NCBI GenBank assembly: GCA_013389025.1
Contig: JACAED010000102.1
Span: 1-59,116 of the forward strand
DNA: 59,116 nucleotides
Reading direction: 5' to 3'
DNA from: Hydrogenophilaceae bacterium
GTDB lineage: Bacteria > Pseudomonadota > Gammaproteobacteria > Burkholderiales > Thiobacillaceae
Shown: piece after piece, positions 7,900 through 18,862 of the stretch
Layout of the letters: each line of letters starts with the position of its first letter
How positions within the stretch are numbered: position 1 is the first letter of the stretch
Notes under the pieces: generated by a model
The model's database searches: none
Seen by the model: only the letters and a program-made list of their open reading frames with translations
What the model was told of the DNA's origin: nothing
Program-made: the position numbers and the translations under genes

Positions 7900-9474
7900 A
7901 TGTCCACCCTGCAAGATGAAATCCGCCGCCGGCGCACCTTTGCCATCATTTCACACCCCGACGCCGGCAAGACCACGCTGACCGAAAAACTGCTATGGTA
8001 TGGTGGCGCCATCCAGGTCGCGGGCGAAGTGCGCGCGCGCAAGGCCAGCCGCCACGCGACTTCGGACTGGATGGAACTGGAAAAACAGCGTGGCATTTCC
8101 GTCACGTCCTCGGTGATGCAGTTTCCCTATCGTGAGCACATCATCAACCTGCTGGACACGCCCGGCCACGAGGATTTTTCTGAGGACACCTACCGCACTT
8201 TGACCGCCGTCGACTCGGCAGTGATGGTCATCGACTCGGTCAACGGCGTGGAAGCGCAGACCATCAAGCTGCTCAATGTCTGCCGCATGCGCGACACCCC
8301 CATTCTCACCTTCATCAACAAGCTCGACCGCGAGGGCAAATCGCCGATCGAACTGCTGGACGAAATCGAATCGGTGATGGAAATGCAGTGCGCGCCGATG
8401 ACCTGGCCCATCGGCATGGGCAAACGATTCCGCGGTGTGTACCACCTCTATGACGACAAGGTGCTGGTATTCGACCCGCAAGCCGACAAGGGCACGGGCG
8501 AGATCATTGAAGGCCTGAACAATCCCGTGCTCGACGCCCGTATCGGCGACCAGGCGGCTGAGCTGCGCATGGAAGTCGAGCTGGTGCGTGGCGCGTCCCA
8601 TGCCTTCGACCGCGAGGCCTATCTCGCGGGCAAGCAGACGCCGGTGTTCTTTGGCTCGGCGGTGAACAACTTCGGCGTGCAGATGCTGCTGGATGCCATC
8701 GTCGACCTGTCGCCCCCACCCAAGCCTCGCCCGACCGAAACGCGCGAGGTGCAACCCGAAGAGCCGAAATTCTCCGGCTTCGTGTTCAAGATTCAGGCCA
8801 ACATGGACCCCCGCCACCGCGACCGTATCGCCTTCGTGCGCGTGTGCTCCGGGCGCTTCGACCGTGGCATGAAAATCAGACAGGTGTCCACCGGCAAGAC
8901 ACTCGCGGTCAACAACGCCATCACCTTCATGGCGCAGGATCGCAACACGGCAGAAGAGGCCTATGCCGGCGACATCATCGGCATTCCCAACCACGGCACC
9001 ATTCGACTGGGGGATGCGTTCAGTGAAGGTGAAGCGCTCAAGTTCACCGGCATCCCCTCCTTCGCGCCGGAATTGTTCAGGAAGGCCCGCATCAAGAATC
9101 CGCTCAAGATGAAGCAGTTGCAGAAAGGTTTGCAGCAGCTTGCCGAGGAAGGCGCCACGCAACTGTTCAAGCCGCTCGCCACCAACGACCTGATCCTTGG
9201 CGCGGTCGGCGCGCTGCAATTCGATGTCGTCGCCCACCGGCTGGAAAACGAATACGATGTAGACGTCGCCTTCGAGCCCTGCGAATACGCCACGGCCCGG
9301 TGGCTGCGGGGCTCGGACAGCGATCTCAAGCAATTGACCGACAAATACGGCTACAACGTGGCGCTGGATGGTGCCGAAGAGTACGTCTACCTTGCCCCCA
9401 ACCGCGTCAACCTGCAACTCACCCAGGAGCGGTTTCCGGATGTCCGGTTTCTGGAAACGCGTGAGATATTTTGA
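7900..9474 (+). CDS. prfC: Peptide chain release factor 3
   Basis: A 524-residue translational GTPase, normal length for RF3. The G domain shows G1 [13 protein letters not shown]3 DTPGHEDF and G4 NKLDRE. The effector region around [17 protein letters not shown] is typical of RF3. Domain II follows ([19 protein letters not shown]), and the C-terminal domain ends [14 protein letters not shown]3 releases RF1/RF2 from the ribosome after peptide release and contributes to post-peptidyl-transfer quality control. Confusion with EF-G or LepA is excluded by length and these motifs. Confidence 0.97.
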   Translation: MSTLQDEIRRRRTFAIISHPDAGKTTLTEKLLWYGGAIQVAGEVRARKASRHATSDWMELEKQRGISVTSSVMQFPYREHIINLLDTPGHEDFSEDTYRTLTAVDSAVMVIDSVNGVEAQTIKLLNVCRMRDTPILTFINKLDREGKSPIELLDEIESVMEMQCAPMTWPIGMGKRFRGVYHLYDDKVLVFDPQADKGTGEIIEGLNNPVLDARIGDQAAELRMEVELVRGASHAFDREAYLAGKQTPVFFGSAVNNFGVQMLLDAIVDLSPPPKPRPTETREVQPEEPKFSGFVFKIQANMDPRHRDRIAFVRVCSGRFDRGMKIRQVSTGKTLAVNNAITFMAQDRNTAEEAYAGDIIGIPNHGTIRLGDAFSEGEALKFTGIPSFAPELFRKARIKNPLKMKQLQKGLQQLAEEGATQLFKPLATNDLILGAVGALQFDVVAHRLENEYDVDVAFEPCEYATARWLRGSDSDLKQLTDKYGYNVALDGAEEYVYLAPNRVNLQLTQERFPDVRFLETREIF

Positions 9475-9508
9475 TCTCTATCTTACAAAACCACGCCCGG
9501 AGAAAATC

Positions 9509-10603
9509 ATGCGCATGATCGTTTTGCTATTGAGTATGCTGATACCCGCCGCCTCGCTGGCCGCCATGCTGGTAGCCATCGACGTGCCGCCACTGGAGGG
9601 CGCAAATATCAACCAGCAATTTGGTACCGATCCCAAACAGGCCTTCATGCCAAAGAAAGCCCTCAACAGCCCGCGTGCGCCGGTTTTCCAGATTCATGCC
9701 AGCGACCCGGACACCCAACCATTGCCTTATTACAGAATCGCGCCGGATACCTATTTTTTCTTTGGCAACATCGCCGAAGTCGATGGCATCAACCGCGGCT
9801 TCAACGGCAATGCCGGGTTCGTCGTCACCCGGGATGGCGTGCTGGTGCTGGATGCCCTGGGCACACCTTATCTGGGCCGGCGCATGATCGCCACCATCCG
9901 CAAGGTCACGAAAAAGCCCATCCGCTATCTGGTCATCTCACACGCCCATCCGGATCATTACTATGGCGCTTCTGCCTTCGCCAGTATCCCGGGTATCCGG
10001 ATCATCAGCCATGCCGGGACCGAAGCCTATGCCTACTCCACCACTATCGAAAGATCGGTTGGGTACCGTAAAGTCTTCCTGCCCGCGGAGATGAGGAATT
10101 TTCGTGCGGTGGTGCCAGACATCCTGATTGGCGGCGGCAATCCTTCGCACCTCGTCATCAAGCTGGGTGGAAAGACCTTCGAGATTTACGATACCGGCTT
10201 TCATCACTCGCATGGCGATCTGGTCATGTGGCAGAAGGAAGACCGCATCCTGTGGATCTCCGACCTGGCATTCAATGGCAGGGTGACCTATATCGGAGAC
10301 GGCCACCTGCATGAAATCGGCGCCATGCAGGACTGGGTGCTGAAGCAGTTTCCCAATGTGGCCATGATGGTGCCCGGGCATGGCGCGCCGCAAACTCCGC
10401 CGTTTTCCATGGTGGCCAGCACACGCCGCTATGTCGATACGCTGACCGAAACAATGCGTGCTGCCATCAAGCAAGGCCAATCCCTGCAGGATGCCGTGCG
10501 CCTCGCCGGCATCAGGGAGTTCGAGACCTGGCCGCTGTATGACCTCAATCACTGGATCAACGCCAATTTCGTTTACCGCACACTCGAAGAAGAACTCTTC
10601 TGA
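9509..10603 (+). CDS. Periplasmic metallo-beta-lactamase-fold hydrolase
   Basis: A 364-residue exported enzyme. The start at 9509 is chosen over the longer ORF because CCGGAG precedes it and a signal peptide follows ([19 protein letters not shown]). The zinc-binding signature [11 protein letters not shown] (about residue 150) is the HxHxDH motif. Further metal ligands are likely in the FHHSHGD and PGHGAP segments. The layout ([23 protein letters not shown] before the metal site) resembles secreted MBL hydrolases associated with quinoprotein or sulfur-oxidation systems. The substrate cannot be told. It sits 34 bases after prfC and 11 before pyrD. Confidence 0.8.
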   Translation: MRMIVLLLSMLIPAASLAAMLVAIDVPPLEGANINQQFGTDPKQAFMPKKALNSPRAPVFQIHASDPDTQPLPYYRIAPDTYFFFGNIAEVDGINRGFNGNAGFVVTRDGVLVLDALGTPYLGRRMIATIRKVTKKPIRYLVISHAHPDHYYGASAFASIPGIRIISHAGTEAYAYSTTIERSVGYRKVFLPAEMRNFRAVVPDILIGGGNPSHLVIKLGGKTFEIYDTGFHHSHGDLVMWQKEDRILWISDLAFNGRVTYIGDGHLHEIGAMQDWVLKQFPNVAMMVPGHGAPQTPPFSMVASTRRYVDTLTETMRAAIKQGQSLQDAVRLAGIREFETWPLYDLNHWINANFVYRTLEEELF

Positions 10604-10614
10604 CCAATCCGTAC

Positions 10615-11622
10615 ATGCTTTACAGTCTCATTCGTCCCGCCCTGTTCGCGCTACCGCCCGAAACGGCGCACAACCTGACCATCGCCATGCTTTCCAAGGC
10701 CGGCAGCCTTGCCGGGCTGGGCTGCCGGAAAACAAAAGGACGGGAAGTCGAGGTCATGGGGCTCAAATTTCCCAACCCCGTCGGTCTCGCCGCCGGACTG
10801 GACAAGAACGGCGAGGCCATCGACGGGCTTGCTTCATTGGGCTTTGGCTTCATCGAGATCGGCACGGTCACGCCACGCCCGCAGCCAGGCAACCCCAAGC
10901 CGCGCCTGTTCAGGCTGCCCAGCGCCAGTGCCATCATCAATCGCATGGGCTTTAACAACGATGGCGTCGCCGCGCTGGTGGAAAACGTCAAGCGCTCGAA
11001 ATACAAAGGCATCCTCGGCATCAACATCGGCAAGAATGCCGACACGCCCATCGAACGCGCTAACGAGGATTATCTGGCCTGTCTGTCGGCGGTGTATCCA
11101 TACGCCAGCTATGTCACGGTCAACATCTCCTCGCCCAACACTAAAAACCTGCGCGATCTGCAGGGTGCCGATGCACTGGATATCCTGTTATCGGAATTAA
11201 AGAAGCGCCAGGATGAGCTGGCACAAATTCATGGCCGCTACGTACCCCTCGCGCTCAAGATCGCGCCTGACTTGCAGGCCGTGCAAATTACCGCCATTTC
11301 CAGCCTGTTGCGCCGCCACCGCATCGATGCCGTCATCGCCACCAATACCACGCTGGAGCGCGACCGGGTCGCGCACCTGCGTCATGGAAGCGAAACTGGC
11401 GGACTTTCCGGCTTGCCCGTTCGCGGCAAGTCCAACAACATCATCCGGCAATTGAAAGCAGAACTTAAGGACGAAGTGCCCATCATCGGTGTGGGCGGCA
11501 TCCTGTCTGGCAAGGACGCGCAGGAAAAAGTCGCTGCCGGCGCCAAGCTGGTGCAGCTTTACACCGGTTTGATCTACCGTGGACCGGGCCTTGTCAAAGA
11601 ATGCGTGCAGGCGCTCGGATAA
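10615..11622 (+). CDS. pyrD: Dihydroorotate dehydrogenase (quinone), class 2
   Basis: A 335-residue membrane-associated FMN enzyme that oxidises dihydroorotate to orotate with a quinone acceptor (fourth step of pyrimidine synthesis). The N-terminal amphipathic segment ([21 protein letters not shown]) marks class 2. Other markers are [19 protein letters not shown], the substrate loop NRMGFNNDG, the catalytic-serine region [14 protein letters not shown], and the FMN phosphate site [11 protein letters not shown] and [10 protein letters not shown]. The length is typical. It stands alone among unrelated genes. Confidence 0.96.
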   Translation: MLYSLIRPALFALPPETAHNLTIAMLSKAGSLAGLGCRKTKGREVEVMGLKFPNPVGLAAGLDKNGEAIDGLASLGFGFIEIGTVTPRPQPGNPKPRLFRLPSASAIINRMGFNNDGVAALVENVKRSKYKGILGINIGKNADTPIERANEDYLACLSAVYPYASYVTVNISSPNTKNLRDLQGADALDILLSELKKRQDELAQIHGRYVPLALKIAPDLQAVQITAISSLLRRHRIDAVIATNTTLERDRVAHLRHGSETGGLSGLPVRGKSNNIIRQLKAELKDEVPIIGVGGILSGKDAQEKVAAGAKLVQLYTGLIYRGPGLVKECVQALG

Positions 11623-11625
11623 TTC

Positions 11626-12900
11626 ATGAGGCACCAGACAACCTTATCCTGTCTGTTCCTGCTTGCTGTGCTTTGCTGGCACCCTATTGCGGCAAGCGCT
11701 CAGGAGAGTGATATTTCCGAGGCAGTCGTTGTCTCATTCGACCAGCCGGGCCTCACTGCGAACCAGCTTGGCGTCATTGTCAATGACGAAGATCCCGACA
11801 GCGTGGCCATCGCAAGGTATTACGTGAGCAAACGCAAGATCCCCAAAAGCAACATGATCCATGTGCGATTCAAACCCGGCCGCTCAACCATGACATATCA
11901 GGAATTCGCACGTATCAAGCGCGAGGTGGATCTTGCCAGCACGGATGAAATCCAGGCCTATGCCTTGACCTGGACGCAACCCTACCGGGTGGACTGCATG
12001 TCGATTACCTCTGCTTTTGCTTTCGGTTTCGACCCGGCATACTGCGCAAGCGGATGCAAGCCCACCCGACCCAGCCCTTATTTCAACAGCAACAGCAGCC
12101 AGCCCTATACCACGCACAAAATCCGCCCGGCCATGAGTCTGGCTGCGGGCAGCGTAAATCAGGCAATACGCCTGATAGATCGTGGCATCGCCGCGGATGG
12201 GAAAAACCCCAATGGCACGGCTTATCTCGTGAGTACCCGCGACAGCGCCCGCAATGTGCGCGCCAAAGGTTACGAAAATACCCGCGACATGCTGCGCAAG
12301 CTGATTCCTGCCGAAATCGTCAAGGCCGATTCCATCCAGAACAAGCGCGATGTGATGTTTTATTTCACTGGATTGACCCACGTCCCTCATCTGGAAACCA
12401 ACACATATCTCCCAGGCGCGATAGCCGACCACCTGACCTCCGCGGGTGGCGCGTTGCTGGAAAACGGGCAGATGAGCATCCTGAAATGGATCGACGCCGG
12501 CGCAACGGGCAGCTACGGGGCCGTGATCGAACCCTGCAACTTTCCGGAGAAATTTCCCGTTCCTGCCCTCGCCATGGCGCATTACCTTCAGGGCGAAACC
12601 CTGATCGAGTCTTACTGGAAAAGCGTGCAAATGCCAGGACAGGGCATCTTCGTCGGCGAACCGCTCGCGCGTCCTTTCATCGGCCACCAGCAAAAATTCA
12701 AGAACAACGCGTTAAGTATAAATATGCGTGCAATCGAACCCGGCACATACTCCGTGCAACTTTCTCCCTCAATGATCGGACCCTACCGCGAAGTCGGCCG
12801 CATACAGATTGGATGGGGCGTCAGGGAGATCAGATTGGACAAAATCCAGCCAGGCTATTATCGATTCGAGAATCTTGCCCGGAAATTCCAGGAACAGTAG
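11626..12900 (+). CDS. TIGR03790 family exported protein
   Basis: A 424-residue protein with a signal peptide (LSCLFLLAVLCWHPIAASAQ). The block LGVIVNDEDPDSVAIARYYVSKRKIP, followed by segments such as RDSARNVRAKGYENTRDML and GAVIEPCNFPEKFP, is characteristic of the TIGR03790 family, whose function is not established. The gene starts 4 bases after pyrD and is followed 24 bases later by the alpha-2-macroglobulin gene, so the three may be co-transcribed. An overlapping frame (the 2196-residue track ORF) extends into it but is only an upstream extension of the next gene. Confidence 0.8.
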   Translation: MRHQTTLSCLFLLAVLCWHPIAASAQESDISEAVVVSFDQPGLTANQLGVIVNDEDPDSVAIARYYVSKRKIPKSNMIHVRFKPGRSTMTYQEFARIKREVDLASTDEIQAYALTWTQPYRVDCMSITSAFAFGFDPAYCASGCKPTRPSPYFNSNSSQPYTTHKIRPAMSLAAGSVNQAIRLIDRGIAADGKNPNGTAYLVSTRDSARNVRAKGYENTRDMLRKLIPAEIVKADSIQNKRDVMFYFTGLTHVPHLETNTYLPGAIADHLTSAGGALLENGQMSILKWIDAGATGSYGAVIEPCNFPEKFPVPALAMAHYLQGETLIESYWKSVQMPGQGIFVGEPLARPFIGHQQKFKNNALSINMRAIEPGTYSVQLSPSMIGPYREVGRIQIGWGVREIRLDKIQPGYYRFENLARKFQEQ

Positions 12901-12923
12901 TGCTGCAAAAATTTGGAAAAAAG

Positions 12924-15900
12924 ATGATTCGCACATTTCTTTTCAGCATGTTTCTTTTTGGCCTGGCACACGCAGCCGGGATCGACTCGTTTTCGCCGCA
13001 GGGCGAAGTCAAGGGCGTGCGTCAGGTTTTGGTGCGGTTTACCCATGAAATGGTGCCGCTGGGCGATCCACGCCTGCCGGAACCCTTCAATATCGACTGC
13101 GCCGAAAAAGGCAGCGGCCGCTGGGTGGATGGCCGCAACTGGGTATATGACTTTGAACGCGATCTGCCCGCCGGTGTGCGCTGCACGTTTACGCTCAAAC
13201 CGGACAGCAAGGCACTGGATGGCACGCTGCTTGAGCCGGCGAGCAAGTCCTTCTCCACGGGCGGGCCGGCTGTGCTGACGACCTGGCCCGGAGAAGGCAG
13301 CGAATCGCTCGATGAAAACCAGATATTCATTCTGGGCCTGGATGCGCCCGTCAAATCCGCCAGCCTTAACAACCGGGCATGGTGCGTGGCCGAAGGCGTG
13401 GGCGAAAAAATTCCGGCCCGGCTGGTCGATGCCAGAACACGCAAGACCGTCCTGGAAAACGCCCGCGAGTTTTTTTCCGAATACGGCTATGCCATCGATC
13501 TTTCGACCGCGCGGCGATTTTTCCTCAATTTACCAGGCGGCACGGTCAGGGAGAACATACTGGCCGCCACCACCAGGGACGATGCGCCCGTCGTGGTCCT
13601 GCAATGCGCGCGCCGCTTGCCGTCAGGCGCCAAACTGAATCTGGTCTGGGACAAAGGCATCGAATCGGCATCCGGCGTGCCCGTGTCAGCCGCTCAAACC
13701 CTGGCCTATCAGGTACGCCCGGCGTTCTCCGCCAAACTGCGCTGCGAAAAAACCAGCGCCAAGGCGCCCTGCCTGCCCATCCTGCCGATGACCTTGAGTT
13801 TCACCTCGCCGGTTCCGGTCAAGCTGGCATCGAAAATCAGCCTTTCTAGCGCGGGCAAAATCTGGAAGCCGGAAATCAGCAAGGACGACCTGGCATCGGG
13901 CTCGACGCAAAGCCTAAGTTTCAAGGGACCCTTTCCCGAAAATGCAAACTTGACTTTGAAACTCCCCAAGGGCTTCAAGGACGATGCGGGCCGCACGCTC
14001 GCCAACGCGAAAAAATTTCCGCTCGCCATCAAGACCGATGCCGCGCCGCCACTGGCCAAGTTTGCCGCGGGTTTCGGCCTCATCGAAAAAAATGCCGAGC
14101 CCATGCTGCCGCTGACCCTGCGCGCCACCGGGGAGATGCGCAAAAGTCACGCCGTGTTGACGGGTGAACACCTGGTCACGCAAAAGCCGATGGAAGTCCT
14201 TGCCTGGCTAAAGCGCATTCAGCAGTTTGACCATGACGAATGGGAATACGATAAAAACACCGGCAATAACCTGGTCAAAAAATATGGCGCCGAGGATTCC
14301 ATCTTTGGGCCGCAGCACAAGATCCAGTCCTTCCCCTTGCCCAAGCCGCTGCCCGACCGCGAAACCGAAGTCATCGGCATTCCGTTGAAGGAAGCCGGTT
14401 TCCATATCGTCGAAGTGGCCAGCCCGCGGCTGGGCGAGTCGCTGATGGCGAAAAAGAAGCCCTATCATGTTCGCGCCGCCGCGCTCGTCACCAATCTGTC
14501 CGTGCATTTCAAGCAGGGGCGTGAGTCGTCGCTGGTATGGGTGACGGCGCTGGATACCGGAAAACCCGTGGCAGGTGTGGAGGTCGCCGTGCGCGATTGC
14601 GGCGGAACCATCCACGCACAGGGCAAAACCGGCCAGACCGGCCTCTTCAACATCGAAAAGGATTTGCCGGATATTCAGACCCTGCCTCGTTGCCTGAACA
14701 ACTGGGACAGGCAGTATTACGTGACCACCTACAAGGACGGGGATTTTTCCTTTGTATTGAGCAACTGGAACGAGGGCATCTCCACCTGGCGCTTCAACCT
14801 GTATCGAAACACCTGGCAAGGTCCCTACCTCGCCCATGCGGTGCTCGACCGCAGCCTGTTCCGCGCGGGTGAAACCGTGGGCATGAAGCTTTTCATACGA
14901 AGGAAGGCAGCGAACGGCTTTGCCTTCGTCGACACAAGCAAACTCGGCAGCGAAATCATTCTTCGGCACGAAGGCACGGACGATGAGATCAAGCTGCCGG
15001 TGAAGTGGGACAGCCAGGGCATCGCCGAAGCCAGCGTGACATTGCCCAGGGAGGCCAAACAGGGCCGCTATGCCATCCTCGTGCCGCATACCCTGCGCGG
15101 ACAGGCAAGCCAGATCGAAGCCGGCAGCTTCCGCGTCGCGGCCTACCGCGTGCCGACCATGCGCGCCACGCTGACCGGCCCGAAAACACCCGCCGTCAAT
15201 GTTCAAAGCCTCGTCATCGATGCGCAGCTCTCCTATCTTTCCGGCGGCGCGGCCAGCTTTGCCCCGGTCAAGCTGCGCGGCCAGCTGCAGGAAAAGTCCG
15301 TCCGCTTCGGCGATTATGAAGGCCTGGAATTTGCCAATGGCGCGGTCAAAACAGGGCGCGAGGAAGAAGGCGCCGACTGGCACATCGGGGAATATGACCT
15401 CGATGGCGAGGATGCCACGCCGTCCACAACTCAATCCATCAAAACGCAGTCCTTCAAGCTCGATGCGGGCGGCGCATCGCGCGTCGAAATCACGGACCTT
15501 CCCGCCAGCGAAACACCACGCGACCTGCTGGCCGAACTGGAATACCGCGATGCCAACGGCGAGACGCTGACTGCGGCAACGCGCATTCCGCTCTACCCCT
15601 CCAATGTGTTGCTGGCCGTCAAGCCGGATTCCTGGCTGCTGTCCAAAGACGGGCTCAAGTTCACCGTGCAGGCCGTCGACGTGCGCGGCAAGCCCGTTGC
15701 AGGCATCGACATCAAAACCGAAATCCTCAAGCGCGACTGGTACAGCCATCGCAAGCGGCTCATCGGCGGCTTTTATGCCTACGCGCATGGCCGCGAAGTC
15801 AGCAAGATCGCCGATGCCTGCTCGGGTAAGACCGATGATCTCGGCCGCCTGGCCTGTAAACTGAAAGCACCCGCGACCGGTGACCTGATCCTGCTTGCGC

Positions 15901-18644
15901 GCGCGAAGGATACGACCGGCAATGAAAGCGCTGCCCATTCCGATACCTGGGTGCCCGGCCCGGATAGCTGGCATCAGGTCTCGGACAACGACCGCATGGA
16001 CCTGGTGCCGGAAAAACGCAAATACGATATTGGCGAAACGGCTAGGCTGCGCATGGCTCTGCCGTTTGAAACGGCAACGGTGCTGGTCAGCGTGGAACGC
16101 GAAGGCGTGCTCGATGCCTGGGTCACGGAAGTGAAGCGTGATTCCCCCGTGATCGAAGTCCCGATCAAAGCGCATTACGGCCCCAATGTCTTCGTCAGCG
16201 CGCTGGCCGTGCGCGGGCGCATCGCCGGCGTTGCATCCACCGCCATGGTCGACCTGGGCAAACCCGCCTTCCGCATGGGCGCGACGGAAATCAAGACCGG
16301 CTGGTCCGGCCATGCGCTGGAAGTGAAAGTCTCGACCGACAAACAAAAGTACCGCGTGCGCGAACAGGTCAGAACCAAAATCCGCGTCACCCGCCCCGAT
16401 GGCAGCCCGGCAAGAAATGGTGAAGCCGCCATTGCCGTCATCGACGAAGGCCTGCTGGAACTGCAAAACAACGACAGCTGGAAACTGCTGGATGCAATGA
16501 TGGCGCCGCGCGGCATCGAAGTCGAAACCAGCACCGCGCAAATGCAGGTGGTGGGCAAGCGCCACTATGGCCGCAAGGCGGTGGCGGCAGGCGGAGGCGG
16601 CGGCAGGCAGTCGGCGCGGGAACTGTTCGACAGCCGGGTATACTGGCAGGCGCGTGTCAAGCTCGACGACAAGGGCGAAGCCGAGGTCGGCTTTCCGCTC
16701 AACGACAGCCTGACGTCGTTCCGCATCGTTGCGGTGGCCAGCGTCAACGTCGGCCGTTTTGGCACTGGCGAAACCTCGATCCAGACACAGCAGGACCTGA
16801 TCCTGCAATCCGGCCTGGCGCCGGTCGTGCGCGAAGGCGATACCTATGTGGCCTATATCACGGCGCGCAATGGCGCCGACCGTCCGATCAAGGCCACCGT
16901 CAAGGCGTCAATCAGCGGCATGCCCGATCCCGCCCCGCAAACCGTTCAATTAAGCGCCGGCGAGGCGAAAGAACTCGCCTTTCCGGTCAACATTCCTTAC
17001 GGCGTGAAAAACCTCGACTGGGAAATATCGGCAACGGAGACAGGCGGCGAATCCAGCGACCGAATGAAACTCACCCAGACCGTCATCGAGGCTGTGCCGG
17101 TGCGCACCTTCCAGGCCACGCTGATGCAGCTCGACAAACCCGTCAGCATGATGACGCAGATTCCAGCGGACGCGATTCCGGGTCGTGGCGGCATCGGCGT
17201 CAAGCTGCAAGCCCGGCTCGGCGACGACCTGCCCGGCGTGACGGAATACATGTCGCGCTATCCCTGGACCTGTCTGGAGCAGCAGGCGTCGATTGCCGTT
17301 TCATTGCAGAACGAAACCCGCTGGAAGCACATCGCCGCGCGCCTGCCGCTCTACCTGGACAGCGATGGTCTGGCCAAATACTGGACCGACCTGCGCGAAG
17401 GCAGCGACACGCTCACCGCCTATGTGTTGAGTATTGCCGATGAGGCAGGCTATGAAATCCCGATGGAAACGGCAGCACGCATGACACAAGCCTTGGCCGG
17501 TTTTATCGAAGGCCGTGTCGTGCGCGGCTCGGTATTGAACACCGCCGACCTTGCCGTGCGCAAAATCGCAGCCATGGAAGCCCTGTCCCGTTATCAGGGC
17601 CTGGATGAAGTGCCGCCTTTCGATCCCCGCTGGCTCGACAGCTTCAGCCACACACCCAACCTGTGGCCCACCACCACGCTGCTCGACTGGATTGCCATCC
17701 ACCAGCGCATTACCTCGCTGCCGGATCGCGAAAGCCGCTTGAAAGAAGCGCATACCATCCTGAGAAGCCGGCTGAATTTCTCCGGCACGATCATGACCTT
17801 CTCCACCGAAAGAAACGACGCCTGGTGGTGGCTGATGTGGAACGGCGATGTCAACGCCAATCGTTTATTGCTGGCTGCCAACGACGATCCGGCATGGCAG
17901 GACGACATCGGCCGGCTGGTGCGCGGCACGCTTTCACGCCAGCACAAGGGCCGCTGGCATACCACGGTGGCCAATGCCTGGGGCGTGTTGGCAATGAAGA
18001 AGTTCTCGGCAAAGCATGAAGCCGTCCCGGTATCGGGAAAAACCGCCGCCGAGCTGGCTGGAAAAACCTTCAGCGCCGACTGGAAGCAAGCCGAAGCCAG
18101 CACCCTGCTGCCCTGGAGCAAGGACGCCGCGCCGCTCAAGCTGGAACACGCAGGCAGCGGCAAACCCTGGGCCACGGTTTCCAGCCTGGCCGCCATTACA
18201 CTCAAGCAGCCCTTGAATGCGGGCTACCGCATCATGCGTACCATCACGCCCATCGATGCAAAATCGCCCCATGCCTGGCACCGCGGCGATGTCTATCGCG
18301 TGCGGCTCGATATCGACGCGCAAACCGACATGGGCTGGGTAGCCATCAGCGACCCCATCCCCTCCGGCGCGACCATCCTCGGCACGGGACTGGGGCGTGA
18401 CTCGGCAATTCTGTCATCCGGGGAGAAACGCGAAGGCTGGGTGTGGCCAGCGTACGAGGAGCGCACGCACGACAGCTTCCGCGCCTACTATACTTGGGTA
18501 CCCAAGGGGCAATTCTCCGTCGAGTACACCGTACGCATCAACAACGAAGGCGAATACAAACTGCCCGCCACGCGCGTCGAAGCGATGTACGCACCGGAGC
18601 TGTTTGGCGAGTTTCCTGTGGCGGAGATGGTTGTCAAACCATGA
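12924..18644 (+). CDS. Bacterial alpha-2-macroglobulin (YfhM-like)
   Basis: About 1906 residues. The ORF track begins far upstream, but the ATG at 12924 starts a signal peptide (MIRTFLFSMFLFGLAHAAG), and the upstream frame is a shadow of the previous gene. The order is N-terminal MG domains, a bait-region area, the A2M domain (VKLDDKGEAEVGFPLNDSLTSFR), and the thioester site YPWTCLEQ with CLEQ intact. A helical thioester domain and a C-terminal receptor-binding-like domain (VAISDPIPSGATILG) follow. These proteins trap foreign proteases in the periplasm, with PBP1C repairing peptidoglycan, and the pbpC neighbour fits. Unlike E. coli YfhM there is no lipobox cysteine after the signal, so it is probably soluble rather than a lipoprotein. 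Confidence 0.93.
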   Translation: MIRTFLFSMFLFGLAHAAGIDSFSPQGEVKGVRQVLVRFTHEMVPLGDPRLPEPFNIDCAEKGSGRWVDGRNWVYDFERDLPAGVRCTFTLKPDSKALDGTLLEPASKSFSTGGPAVLTTWPGEGSESLDENQIFILGLDAPVKSASLNNRAWCVAEGVGEKIPARLVDARTRKTVLENAREFFSEYGYAIDLSTARRFFLNLPGGTVRENILAATTRDDAPVVVLQCARRLPSGAKLNLVWDKGIESASGVPVSAAQTLAYQVRPAFSAKLRCEKTSAKAPCLPILPMTLSFTSPVPVKLASKISLSSAGKIWKPEISKDDLASGSTQSLSFKGPFPENANLTLKLPKGFKDDAGRTLANAKKFPLAIKTDAAPPLAKFAAGFGLIEKNAEPMLPLTLRATGEMRKSHAVLTGEHLVTQKPMEVLAWLKRIQQFDHDEWEYDKNTGNNLVKKYGAEDSIFGPQHKIQSFPLPKPLPDRETEVIGIPLKEAGFHIVEVASPRLGESLMAKKKPYHVRAAALVTNLSVHFKQGRESSLVWVTALDTGKPVAGVEVAVRDCGGTIHAQGKTGQTGLFNIEKDLPDIQTLPRCLNNWDRQYYVTTYKDGDFSFVLSNWNEGISTWRFNLYRNTWQGPYLAHAVLDRSLFRAGETVGMKLFIRRKAANGFAFVDTSKLGSEIILRHEGTDDEIKLPVKWDSQGIAEASVTLPREAKQGRYAILVPHTLRGQASQIEAGSFRVAAYRVPTMRATLTGPKTPAVNVQSLVIDAQLSYLSGGAASFAPVKLRGQLQEKSVRFGDYEGLEFANGAVKTGREEEGADWHIGEYDLDGEDATPSTTQSIKTQSFKLDAGGASRVEITDLPASETPRDLLAELEYRDANGETLTAATRIPLYPSNVLLAVKPDSWLLSKDGLKFTVQAVDVRGKPVAGIDIKTEILKRDWYSHRKRLIGGFYAYAHGREVSKIADACSGKTDDLGRLACKLKAPATGDLILLARAKDTTGNESAAHSDTWVPGPDSWHQVSDNDRMDLVPEKRKYDIGETARLRMALPFETATVLVSVEREGVLDAWVTEVKRDSPVIEVPIKAHYGPNVFVSALAVRGRIAGVASTAMVDLGKPAFRMGATEIKTGWSGHALEVKVSTDKQKYRVREQVRTKIRVTRPDGSPARNGEAAIAVIDEGLLELQNNDSWKLLDAMMAPRGIEVETSTAQMQVVGKRHYGRKAVAAGGGGGRQSARELFDSRVYWQARVKLDDKGEAEVGFPLNDSLTSFRIVAVASVNVGRFGTGETSIQTQQDLILQSGLAPVVREGDTYVAYITARNGADRPIKATVKASISGMPDPAPQTVQLSAGEAKELAFPVNIPYGVKNLDWEISATETGGESSDRMKLTQTVIEAVPVRTFQATLMQLDKPVSMMTQIPADAIPGRGGIGVKLQARLGDDLPGVTEYMSRYPWTCLEQQASIAVSLQNETRWKHIAARLPLYLDSDGLAKYWTDLREGSDTLTAYVLSIADEAGYEIPMETAARMTQALAGFIEGRVVRGSVLNTADLAVRKIAAMEALSRYQGLDEVPPFDPRWLDSFSHTPNLWPTTTLLDWIAIHQRITSLPDRESRLKEAHTILRSRLNFSGTIMTFSTERNDAWWWLMWNGDVNANRLLLAANDDPAWQDDIGRLVRGTLSRQHKGRWHTTVANAWGVLAMKKFSAKHEAVPVSGKTAAELAGKTFSADWKQAEASTLLPWSKDAAPLKLEHAGSGKPWATVSSLAAITLKQPLNAGYRIMRTITPIDAKSPHAWHRGDVYRVRLDIDAQTDMGWVAISDPIPSGATILGTGLGRDSAILSSGEKREGWVWPAYEERTHDSFRAYYTWVPKGQFSVEYTVRINNEGEYKLPATRVEAMYAPELFGEFPVAEMVVKP

Positions 18645-18662
18645 AACGCCTGAAGTTCTTTT

Positions 18663-18862
18663 TGACGCTGAGGCGCAAAGGCGCAGAGAAAAAGCGTGAG
18701 TGATTCTTTGGTGCTTAAGGGTTGGGTGTGGATCAGGGTGTTTGCATTCTACAAGCCCGGTAGCATTTCTCTTTTCCAGGGGGGAGAGATGTGAAAACCA
18801 CTTTCCTGAATGACAGAAGGGAGAACAAAACTGTTCCTCTGCGCCTTTGCGCCTCTGCGTCA
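18663..18862. repeat. Short inverted-repeat element, copy B, spanning the pbpC start
   Basis: The left arm TGACGCTGAGGCGCAAAG plus GCGCAGAG (18663-18688) recurs in reverse at 18837-18862 with 25 of 26 bases matching. The 200-base element includes the ribosome site, GTG start and first 24 codons of pbpC. Arms are built of 8-base units ending in AAG or GAG, like the copies at 1239, 39503 and 51152. Confidence 0.75.

Noticed and set aside
12054-12923. Upstream extension of the 2196-aa track ORF
   Set aside because: It overlaps the TIGR03790 gene in another frame; the signal peptide of the A2M protein starts at 12924.
14208-16808. 866-aa minus-strand ORF opposite alpha-2-macroglobulin
   Set aside because: Antisense shadow of the A2M gene with no domain of its own.
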